From: Chloroflexota bacterium | GTDB taxonomy: Bacteria > Chloroflexota > Anaerolineae > Anaerolineales > Villigracilaceae | Length of the DNA stretch: 54,180 nucleotides | Direction: 5' to 3' | Assembly: GCA_016234485.1 (NCBI GenBank) | Contig: JACRBL010000057.1 | Span: forward strand, 1-54,180 | Shown here: positions 48,102-54,180 of the stretch, in pieces | Layout: each line of letters begins with the position of its first letter | Numbering within the stretch: position 1 is the first letter of the stretch | Position numbers and translations under genes: made by a program | Notes under the pieces: generated by a model | Databases searched by the model: none | Told to the model about the DNA's origin: nothing | What the model saw: only the letters and a program-made list of their open reading frames with translations

Positions 48102-48809
48102 TTATTCCCCATCCACCTTGCGCGGCGCGAACCAATAGCCTCTCCCCCATTGCGTGTGAATATACTGATGCCCGTGCTTACCATCCTGCAACTTGTTGCG
48201 GATGTAATAAACGTAAAGGGAGGTCGTATCCGTGTTGCCCAAATACGTCTCGCCCCAAGCCTCGCGAATGATCTCACGGTGCGAAACCACTTTTCCCTGC
48301 TCGCGCACAAGGAGCGAAAGCAGGGAAAACTCCCTCGGCGAAAATTCCACCGCTTTGCCCAACAGTTGTACCGACTCCGATCCGAGGTCAATCTCCAACA
48401 CCGAATCGGCATACGAATTCACGTAGGAATTATCCGCAGGTTTGTGAAAATCAGACCGGCGCAAAAGGGCGCGCACTCGCGCTTCCAATTCGTTCCTACT
48501 GAAAGGCTTTCGCAAAAAATCGTCCACGCCCACGTTGAATCCGTGCAACATGTCGTTCTCGTTGGTGCGCGCCGTTAACATCAAGATCGGCACGGAGGCC
48601 ATCTCGCGCAAACGCGAGCAGACGTCGAACCCGTCCATGCCGGGCATCATCACGTCGAGGATCACCAAATCAGGATGAATGGAATACGCCAGCTTCAAGC
48701 CCTCGTCCCCCGAGAACGCCTGATAGACCGAAATATCAATCGGCTTGAGAATCTGCCCGATGAGCGTCCCCAATTCGGGATCGTCATCAACGACAAGCGC
48801 CTTCTTGAT
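48102..48809 (-). CDS. OmpR/PhoB-type response regulator
   Basis: 235 residues from the TTG at 48809, chosen because GGAGGGA lies 6 nt upstream; a GTG at 48842 is the alternative. Receiver: ALVVDDDPELG, Asp near 50 in DLVILDVMMPGMDGFDV, MLTARTNEND and a FLRKPFSRNEL lysine. The C-terminal winged helix is about 135-230 (LSLLVREQGKVVSHREIIREAWG, TTSLYVYYIRNKLQD and WGRGYWF). No kinase gene adjoins it, so its partner is elsewhere. A TTGCGA/TATGAT promoter is upstream. Confidence 0.93.
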   Translation of the reverse strand: MKKALVVDDDPELGTLIGQILKPIDISVYQAFSGDEGLKLAYSIHPDLVILDVMMPGMDGFDVCSRLREMASVPILMLTARTNENDMLHGFNVGVDDFLRKPFSRNELEARVRALLRRSDFHKPADNSYVNSYADSVLEIDLGSESVQLLGKAVEFSPREFSLLSLLVREQGKVVSHREIIREAWGETYLGNTDTTSLYVYYIRNKLQDGKHGHQYIHTQWGRGYWFAPRKVDGE

Positions 48810-48870
48810 CAAACCTCGTCCCTCCGAGGAATCAGCCCTCACAATAACAATAGTTAACTACGTCACAAAC

Positions 48871-48899
48871 ATCATAGCATAAATAAGACTCACTCGCAA
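48871..48899 (-). promoter_or_regulatory. Sigma70-type promoter of the OmpR-type regulator
   Basis: On the minus strand TTGCGA (48899-48894), 17-nt spacer, TATGAT (48876-48871). Transcription would start near 48864, about 55 nt before the TTG start codon. Confidence 0.6.
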
Positions 48900-48975
48900 T
48901 ATTACATCCGCCACCGCAAAATAAGCGCCTGCCTACATGGAGTAAAATCCAACGACCTCTCCCAGGAGACTGACC

Positions 48976-50391
48976 ATGCCCTTCGCCCGCCGACCGTGCC
49001 CCCAAACCTTGACCTCCCTCGCCGACATCGCTCCGACTCCCTTTTGGCTGGACGACCCCTCCCGACCAGACCCGGCCCCCGCGCTGACCTCCTCCACCAG
49101 CGCGGACCTCGTCATCGTGGGCGCGGGCTTCACTGGACTTTGGGCCGCGCTACTCGCCAAGGAAGTGGACGCGTCCCGCGACGTGATCATCCTTGAAGCG
49201 GGTGAGACCGCCTCGGGCGCCAGTGGCCGCAACGGCGGCTTCGTGAACGCGTCGCTCACGCACGGCTTTGTCAACGGGCTGGAGCGCTGGCCGAATGAAA
49301 TCCGTTCCCTGCTCGCGCTCGGCCACGCCAACCTTAACGCCATCGAATCAACCGTCGCGCGTCTCGGCATTGACTGTGACCTGCTCCGCTCGGGCGAATT
49401 GACCGTCGCCACCGAACCTTATCAACTGGATGAAATGCGCGCCGAGCCAGCGATCGCCGCCGCGTATGGCGAAACGATCCAATGGTTCGAGCGCGAAGAG
49501 ACGCGCGCGCTGGTGAATTCATCCACGTATCTCGGCGCGTTGTACGACCCGTCGGTCATCATGCTCAACCCTGCGCGGCTGGCCTGGGGATTGAGAAAAG
49601 CTTGTCTCGACGCGGGAGTACGGATACACGAAAGCACGTCCGTAACGGCGCTAGAGCGCGAGGAAAACCTCATAGTGGCGCGCACGGCTCACGGTCAGGT
49701 GCGGGCGCGACGCGTGGCGCTGGCGACGAATGCCTTTCCTCCGCTGTTGAAGCGTCTGTCGCATTACATCGTCCCCGTCTACGATTACGCGCTCGTCACC
49801 GAGCCGCTGAGCGCCGCACAACGCGAATCCATCGGCTGGAAAAATCGTCAAGGCGTGGGCGACGCGGGCAACCTTTTTCATTATTATCGCACCACCGCCG
49901 ATGGCAGAGTTTTATGGGGCGGCTACGACGCGATCTATCATTGGAACAACGGTTTTGGGACTCAGTTTGAAACTGACCGCGAATCGTTTGGGCGCTTGGC
50001 GGAACATTTTTTTGAGACCTTTCCGCAGTTAGAGGGACTGCGCTTCACGCACGGCTGGGGCGGCGCAATTGACACAAGTTCGCGTTTCAGCGTCTTTTGG
50101 GGAACCGCCCATCGCGGACGCGTGGCTTACGCGCTCGGATACACGGGACTGGGCGTGGGCGCATCACGTTTTGGCGCGCAGGTGATGTTGGACTTGCTCG
50201 ACGGAAACGACAACGAGCGAACCCGCTTGCAGATGGCGCGCTCGAAACCCCTGCCCTTCCCACCCGAACCGTTGCGCTCCGCGGTGGTCGGTTGGACGCA
50301 ACGCGATTTGGATCAGGCCGATCGCAACGAAGGGCGGCGGAGTCTTTGGTTGCGCTTGTTGGATTCGATGGGGCTGGGGTTTGATTCGTGA
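48976..50391 (+). CDS. FAD-dependent amine oxidoreductase (DAO family)
   Basis: 471 residues. The FAD-binding motif is unusually far in (VIVGAGFTGLWAALLAKE, about 46-63) after a Pro-rich 40-residue extension; GRNGGFVNASL near 84-94 and a C-terminal GYTGLGVGASRFGAQ FAD loop fit the DAO family close to gamma-glutamylputrescine oxidases. Substrate unknown. AGGAG 7 nt before the ATG. It overlaps nothing and is followed 17 bp later by the pheA start, so the pair is likely co-transcribed. Confidence 0.9.
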   Translation: MPFARRPCPQTLTSLADIAPTPFWLDDPSRPDPAPALTSSTSADLVIVGAGFTGLWAALLAKEVDASRDVIILEAGETASGASGRNGGFVNASLTHGFVNGLERWPNEIRSLLALGHANLNAIESTVARLGIDCDLLRSGELTVATEPYQLDEMRAEPAIAAAYGETIQWFEREETRALVNSSTYLGALYDPSVIMLNPARLAWGLRKACLDAGVRIHESTSVTALEREENLIVARTAHGQVRARRVALATNAFPPLLKRLSHYIVPVYDYALVTEPLSAAQRESIGWKNRQGVGDAGNLFHYYRTTADGRVLWGGYDAIYHWNNGFGTQFETDRESFGRLAEHFFETFPQLEGLRFTHGWGGAIDTSSRFSVFWGTAHRGRVAYALGYTGLGVGASRFGAQVMLDLLDGNDNERTRLQMARSKPLPFPPEPLRSAVVGWTQRDLDQADRNEGRRSLWLRLLDSMGLGFDS

Positions 50392-50407
50392 AGAACAAGG
50401 AGTTCCG

Positions 50408-51235
50408 ATGAAAGTTGCATTTCAAGGCGAGCCTGGCGCGTATAGTGAGCAAGCGGTTTTCAATTATCACGGACAAGTGGAAACCCTGCCCTGCGAATCG
50501 TTCGACGCGGTCTTCCAAGCGGTTAACGCGGACGCGTGTTCGTCGGCGCTGATCCCCATCGAAAATTCGCTGGCGGGGAGCATTCACCAAAATTACGATC
50601 TTCTGCTACGCAACAACTTGCACATCGTTGGAGAATATTTTCTGCGCGTACGGCATTGTCTCATCGTCAACCCCGGCGTGGACAAAACCGAAATCAAAAA
50701 AGCCATCAGCCATCCGCAGGCGCTAGGACAATGCGCGGGCTATCTACAATCGCATGGCATCAAAGCGGAGCAAACCTACGACACAGCAGGTAGCGTGAAG
50801 CAACTCAAGGCTCTCGGCGCGCGCGACGTGGCAGCCATCGCGTCCCGCCGCGCGGCGGAACTGTACGAGATGGAAATTTTGGAAGAGGGCATCGAAGATA
50901 ATCCCGAAAATTTCACGCGCTTCCTCGCCATCCAAAAAGAACCCGTCCTGCCCGAAGGCGAAGCGAAGACGTCCATCGTCTTCACGTTGAAGAATCAGCC
51001 TGGGGCGTTGTTCAAAGCCTTGAGCGTGTTCGCCCTGCGCGACATTGACCTGACCAAAATCGAATCGCGTCCACTGCAAGGCAAGCCGTGGGAATATCTC
51101 TTCTACGTGGACTTCATCGGCGCGACACACCACGAGACCTCGCGCCGCGCCCTCGACCACCTGGCGGAGTACGCGCTGATGCTGCGCGCGCTCGGATCGT
51201 ATCCGCGATTCAAGCCTCAAACCAATCCTTCCTGA
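50408..51235 (+). CDS. pheA: Prephenate dehydratase
   Basis: 275 residues from the ATG at 50408 (AGGAG upstream). The PDT domain opens KVAFQGEPGAYSEQA and carries SALIPIENSLAGSIHQNYDLL and the catalytic ENFTRFLAI motif near 168-172. The ACT domain follows (about 190-270) with QPGALFKALSVFALRDIDLTKIESRP, the phenylalanine-binding ESRP. It makes phenylpyruvate. Monofunctional: no chorismate mutase domain is attached. It converges on asd and their 3' ends overlap by 19 bp. Confidence 0.95.
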   Translation: MKVAFQGEPGAYSEQAVFNYHGQVETLPCESFDAVFQAVNADACSSALIPIENSLAGSIHQNYDLLLRNNLHIVGEYFLRVRHCLIVNPGVDKTEIKKAISHPQALGQCAGYLQSHGIKAEQTYDTAGSVKQLKALGARDVAAIASRRAAELYEMEILEEGIEDNPENFTRFLAIQKEPVLPEGEAKTSIVFTLKNQPGALFKALSVFALRDIDLTKIESRPLQGKPWEYLFYVDFIGATHHETSRRALDHLAEYALMLRALGSYPRFKPQTNPS

Positions 51236-52284
51236 ACCAACAATTCCGCGTTGTAGATCGAAGCGCCCGCCGCGCCGCGGATCGTGTTGTGAGAAAGCAC
51301 GACAAACTTAAGATCGAAGATGGGATCGCGCCTCACGCGGCCGACCACGGTCGTCATGCCTTTTCCTGCCATTCGGTCGAGTCGCGGCTGGGGACGATCC
51401 GCTTCCTCGCGGACCTCGATAACGGGGCGCGGCGCTGAGGGCAGTTCCCGCGCGGACGGGGGCGCGGCGTAATCGCGCAAGGCCTGGATGGCCACAGCAG
51501 GTTCCACGGGTCTTTCCAACTGCACGCTCGCACAAACGGTGTGACCGTCAATGACCGCGACGCGATTGGCGTGGATGCTGAAAACCATGTCCGCAAGTTC
51601 GATCTTGTCCCCTGCAAATTTGCCGAGCATCTTGCGCGGTTCCCATTCCACTTTTTCTTCTTCGCCGCCGTTGGCGACGTTGGGGATGATATTGTCCATG
51701 ATATCGAGCGATGACACGCCTGGATACCCCGCGCCCGATAAGGCCTGCAATGACGTGGCGAAAACTTTCTTCACGCCGAACTCGTTATCCAAGGCCTTGA
51801 GCGCAATCGTCAGCCCCGTGCTGGTGCAATTCGGATTGGTGACGATACATCCGCTCCAGCCTTTGCTCACACGCTGTTGTTTGACGAGTTGAATGTGCTC
51901 GGCGTTGATCTCTGGCAAAAGCAACGGCACATCCTCCCCGCGCCGATACGATGACGCGTTCGAACAGACCGCCGCGCCCGCCCTCGCGAAGGCAGGTTCG
52001 AGTTCGTTGGCGATCTCCGTGTGCAAGGCCGAGAAGACGACCTTCGCCAGCGCCGCATCCGTGGATGCTGGCACAATGGCCATATTCTTCGCAGACTCTG
52101 GCATGGGCACATCCAACACCCAGCGGACAGCGTCCGCGTAGCGTTGTCCCACCGAGCGGTCAGAGGCGGCCAGCGCCGCCACCTTGAACCAGGGATGATT
52201 GTTGAGCAATGAAATGAATCGCTGGCCGACAGAACCTGTCGCGCCGAGGATGGCGACGGGGATGGGGGAAGAAACTTTGGACAT
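51217..52284 (-). CDS. asd: Aspartate-semialdehyde dehydrogenase (archaeal/fungal type)
   Basis: 355 residues from the ATG at 52284 with AGGAG 5 nt upstream. NADP fold PVAILGATGSVGQRFISLL; NPNCTSTGLTIALKAL near 146-161 with the catalytic cysteine; GYPGVSSLDIMDNIIPNV and a C-terminal HNTIRGAAGAS. The GATGSVGQRF start and length mark the archaeal/fungal subclass rather than the E. coli type. It reduces aspartyl phosphate, the product of the aspartokinase encoded 67 bp upstream, on the path to threonine, methionine and lysine. Confidence 0.95.
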   Translation of the reverse strand: MSKVSSPIPVAILGATGSVGQRFISLLNNHPWFKVAALAASDRSVGQRYADAVRWVLDVPMPESAKNMAIVPASTDAALAKVVFSALHTEIANELEPAFARAGAAVCSNASSYRRGEDVPLLLPEINAEHIQLVKQQRVSKGWSGCIVTNPNCTSTGLTIALKALDNEFGVKKVFATSLQALSGAGYPGVSSLDIMDNIIPNVANGGEEEKVEWEPRKMLGKFAGDKIELADMVFSIHANRVAVIDGHTVCASVQLERPVEPAVAIQALRDYAAPPSARELPSAPRPVIEVREEADRPQPRLDRMAGKGMTTVVGRVRRDPIFDLKFVVLSHNTIRGAAGASIYNAELLVQEGLV

Positions 52285-52299
52285 GAGGACTCCTTGTGG

Positions 52300-52362
52300 G
52301 TTTGAAGGTTTGAAAGTTTGCAGGTTCGAACGTTCCAACTTGTAAACCTTTCAACCTGCAAC
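52300..52362. repeat. Octamer palindromic spacer, seed GTTTGAAG
   Basis: Eight 8-nt units: GTTTGAAG, GTTTGAAA and similar on the left, TTGTAAAC, CTTTCAAC and similar on the right, with GTTCGAAC in the centre. It runs from the asd ribosome binding site into the last codons and stop (52351) of lysC. Confidence 0.8.
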
Positions 52363-53781
52363 AATAAGACTGTGCAACGCCCTCACCGCCTTCTCCGTAT
52401 CCGCCGCTTCGACCACGAAACTGATGGACACTTCCGACGAGCCTTGCGCGATGGCAAGCACGTTGACATGGTTATCGCCGAGTTGACTGAAGACCTTGCC
52501 CGCCACGCCAGGCGTGTGCCGCATCCCCGCGCCGACGACGGTGACGATGGACACATCATCCGTTGCCCAGACGCGGTCAATGTCGTTGTCTTCGATCTCG
52601 CGGGCGAAACTTTTTTCGAGCGCAGACAGCACAGCCTCTGCATTTTCCGACGGTACGGCCAAACAAATGGATTGCTCCGAAGAAGCCTGCGTGATGAGCG
52701 GTACGCTCGTCCCCGTGGACGCGACCGCCGCGAACGCGCGCGCCGCCACGCCTGGCACGCCCAACATGCCGCGCCCCTCAATGGTCACCAGCCTCTGCCG
52801 CTGGATGGCCGTCACCGCTTTGACCACGCGCCCGTTGGCGGGTTTGCCATTGCTCTTCGCGTTCACCACCAGCCGCGTTCCAGGGTGCGACGGATTGAAG
52901 GTATTGCATATACGCAAGCCGATTCCCCGATCCACCACGGGGCGGATCGTTTTGGGATGCAAAACCTTCGCGCCGTAATAAGCCAACTCGGCGATCTCGC
53001 TGTAACTGATCTCGGGCAAGGTCTGCGCGGCGGGGACGATGCGCGGGTCGGCGCTCATCACGCCGTCCACGTCCGTCCAGATCCAGACATCGTCAGCGGG
53101 GAGCGCGGCGCCGAGGATGGCCGCCGAATAGTCACTGCCGCCACGGCCGAGAGTGGTGATCACGCCGTCGGGCGTGGCGCCGATGAAACCGGTGGTGACG
53201 GGGACGACGCCCGCGTCGAGCAGGGGGAAGAGCGCGACGCGCGTCCGTTTGGCGGTCGCGTCGAAATCGGGATGCGCGTTCTGGTAATGCGCGTTGGTGA
53301 CGACGAACCGCGTCGACTCGATGGCGCGGGCGGGGATGCCCGACTCGTCCACGACGACCGCGAGCAGGAGAACCGACATCCGCTCGCCGAGCGACGCGAC
53401 CGCGTCCAACGCGCGCGGGCTGGCTTCGCCCAAGATCGCGATTGCGCGGCACAAGTCCACGAGGGATTGGATGAGCGCGGCGATGTCGGCTTTGGTCTGC
53501 GCGCGCGCGGTCTCATCGCGGAGGAGCGCGTCGGCGGCGGCGAAGTGTTTTTCTCTCAGTGTGGATTCGGCCTGAGGCAACGAGTCCACTTTGCCCGTCG
53601 CGGCGAGCGAGGCGGAGTCCAGCAAAAGGTTGGTGACGCCCGACATGGCGGAGGCCACGACCACGACGCGTCCCCAGTCCCGTTTTGCGTCCTGCACGAT
53701 GCGGGCCGCGTTGGTCAGCGCCTCCGCCGACCCGACGGATGTCCCGCCGAATTTCATCACCAATGTTTTTTGTGCGCACAT
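52351..53781 (-). CDS. lysC: Aspartokinase
   Basis: 476 residues from the ATG at 53781 (AGGAG 7 nt upstream). Kinase domain: VMKFGGTSVGS near 8-18, TGFIGATPDGVITTLGRGGSDYSA near 195-218 and YYGAKVLHP near 258. Two ACT domains form the C-terminus (about 325-476: RQRLVTIEGRGMLGVPGVAARAF and DVSIVTVVGAGMRHTPGVAG), the usual allosteric part. The long form of ~470 residues is like E. coli LysC/ThrA N-part. The frame runs 34 codons further upstream through the attenuator but without support. The last residues lie in the octamer repeat. Regulation: attenuator at 53796-53940. Confidence 0.95.
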   Translation of the reverse strand: MCAQKTLVMKFGGTSVGSAEALTNAARIVQDAKRDWGRVVVVASAMSGVTNLLLDSASLAATGKVDSLPQAESTLREKHFAAADALLRDETARAQTKADIAALIQSLVDLCRAIAILGEASPRALDAVASLGERMSVLLLAVVVDESGIPARAIESTRFVVTNAHYQNAHPDFDATAKRTRVALFPLLDAGVVPVTTGFIGATPDGVITTLGRGGSDYSAAILGAALPADDVWIWTDVDGVMSADPRIVPAAQTLPEISYSEIAELAYYGAKVLHPKTIRPVVDRGIGLRICNTFNPSHPGTRLVVNAKSNGKPANGRVVKAVTAIQRQRLVTIEGRGMLGVPGVAARAFAAVASTGTSVPLITQASSEQSICLAVPSENAEAVLSALEKSFAREIEDNDIDRVWATDDVSIVTVVGAGMRHTPGVAGKVFSQLGDNHVNVLAIAQGSSEVSISFVVEAADTEKAVRALHSLIVAG

Positions 53782-53795
53782 GTTTGGCTCCTGTT

Positions 53796-53898
53796 GAAAA
53801 TAAAACCGCCTCACGTTTCCGTGAGGCGGTCTGTGTGCGGGGAGATTCGGTTCGTTACTTCGACCCATGCACAAAATCCTCACGGCGAAAACCTGAGG
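53796..53898 (-). promoter_or_regulatory. Transcription attenuator of lysC
   Basis: On the minus strand three mutually exclusive pairings are visible. Segment 1 (CCTCA, 53898-53894) can pair with segment 2 (TGAGG, within 53885-53878). Segment 2 (CCGTGAGG) can instead pair perfectly with segment 3 (CCTCACGG, 53826-53819). Segment 3 is also the left arm of an 11-bp terminator stem (53830-53820 with 53815-53805) followed by TTTTATTTT. Segment 1 overlaps the three adjacent Thr codons of the leader peptide, so ribosome stalling there would free segment 2 and prevent termination. Confidence 0.82.
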
Positions 53899-53935
53899 TA
53901 GTAGTGGCGGTCAAAGTGAAGAGAGCCGAGTTCAT
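53855..53935 (-). CDS. Threonine-rich leader peptide of lysC
   Basis: 26 codons plus TAA. The N-terminal half reads FTLTATTTSG: five Thr in seven positions (7, 9, 11, 12, 13). The ATG lies only about four bases from the predicted transcription start, so it is near-leaderless. Its stop is 25 nt before the terminator stem. Short, no ribosome binding site of its own. Thr is an end product of the aspartate pathway, which fits control of aspartokinase. Translation is inferred from the arrangement. Confidence 0.75.
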   Translation of the reverse strand: MNSALFTLTATTTSGFRREDFVHGSK

Positions 53936-53945
53936 GTTGGGCGGT

Positions 53946-53974
53946 ATTCTATGCACGGAGGGCGAATGCGTCAA
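53946..53974 (-). promoter_or_regulatory. Sigma70-type promoter of lysC
   Basis: On the minus strand TTGACG (53974-53969), 17-nt spacer, TAGAAT (53951-53946). The start would be near 53939, four bases before the leader peptide ATG (53935). Confidence 0.8.
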
Positions 53975-54004
53975 GGAGGAAAATTTGAAATTAAATATTG
54001 CCTC

Positions 54005-54032
54005 TTGACGGATCTCCCGTTCTGCCTATAAT
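54005..54032 (+). promoter_or_regulatory. Sigma70-type promoter reading out of the window
   Basis: TTGACG (54005-54010), 16-nt spacer, TATAAT (54027-54032), near consensus. Start near 54039 on the plus strand. It is divergent from the lysC promoter. The product lies at least partly beyond the window; an open frame starts at ATG 54079. Confidence 0.65.
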
Positions 54033-54054
54033 CTGGCGAAATCTAAGTAGTCGT

Positions 54055-54180
54055 TCATAGAAGTTTAGAAAACGACAAATGGAAAGTGCTGGTTGGTTTA
54101 TTCTGTTGTGCCAGCATGTATTCGGCAGAAGCCAGTACCTCATCCATCGAGTCGTGCAGTTTGTTTGCGCAAGCCAATTC
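54055..54180 (-). CDS. C-terminal fragment of an unknown protein
   Basis: The last 41 residues and TGA stop of a frame entering from beyond the window edge. They are helical, with SMDEVLASAEYML, and end in HLSFSKLL. Codon use is more AT-rich than in the neighbours. No family is recognisable. It overlaps the plus-strand promoter at 54005-54032 only in its downstream flank, and the opposite strand is also open from 54079, so strand choice is uncertain. Confidence 0.35.
   Translation of the reverse strand, partial: ELACANKLHDSMDEVLASAEYMLAQQNKPTSTFHLSFSKLL

Noticed and set aside
53782..53883. N-terminal extension of aspartokinase through the attenuator
   Set aside because: It would read through the terminator stem; AGGAG before 53781 and the KFGGTS start agree with the shorter form.
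52318..53901. Plus-strand open frame (527 codons) opposite lysC
   Set aside because: R/H/G-rich antisense frame in a GC-rich genome; lysC on the other strand is certain.

Overview
The window looks like a chromosome fragment of a GC-rich, probably monoderm bacterium. I infer an Anaerolineae-like member of the Chloroflexota. The reasons are an sHdr-type sulfur cluster joined to EtfAB and a menaquinone-type membrane Fe-S protein, an exopolysaccharide locus with no outer-membrane exporter, very large secreted adhesin-like proteins, an archaeal/fungal-type aspartate-semialdehyde dehydrogenase, and signs of leaderless transcripts. No rRNA or tRNA gene, insertion sequence or CRISPR array was seen.

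Region 1 (1-9576, minus strand) is one long operon read as tusA, dsrE-like, STAS, dsrE-like, hdrC, hdrB, hdrA, hypothetical, a fused hdrC2-B2-like gene, etfB, etfA and the start of a membrane Fe-S oxidoreductase cut by the window edge. Gene order and product types match sulfane-sulfur-oxidising sHdr clusters of the kind that hand electrons to EtfAB and then to menaquinone. A NarL-type histidine kinase/response regulator pair (9689-12053) is divergent from it. Most spacers of this operon hold palindromes built from 7-nt units, each with its own seed word, lying between one stop codon and the next ribosome binding site.

Region 2 (12054-26774) carries three secreted proteins on the minus strand: a pectate-lyase-like protein, a 1259-residue InlB/YDG/cadherin repeat protein and a 2630-residue protein with a phosphoesterase, a beta-helix and fibronectin-like repeats. 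The spacers hold terminators, a candidate structured RNA and small palindromic repeats.

Region 3 (26775-47809, minus strand) is an exopolysaccharide locus. It is headed by a small HTH protein and a NusG-like factor, followed by a beta-propeller glycosyltransferase-like protein, a nucleotidyltransferase/thymidylate-kinase-like fusion, flippase, P-loop kinase, three GT4 enzymes, O-antigen ligase, a lipoprotein pectate lyase, a FemAB-like protein, a domain-permuted phosphoglycosyl transferase, a LegB-like dehydratase, a sugar nucleotidyltransferase, a DegT aminotransferase and a Wzz/BY-kinase. Several dispersed palindromic repeat families lie here, one of them inserted in frame inside a coding sequence.

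Region 4 (48102-54180) has an OmpR-type regulator, a DAO-family oxidase with prephenate dehydratase, and the lysC-asd pair. lysC is preceded by what reads as a complete threonine-codon transcription attenuator: promoter, near-leaderless 26-codon leader peptide, antiterminator and terminator. All functional calls come from reading the sequence, without database searches.
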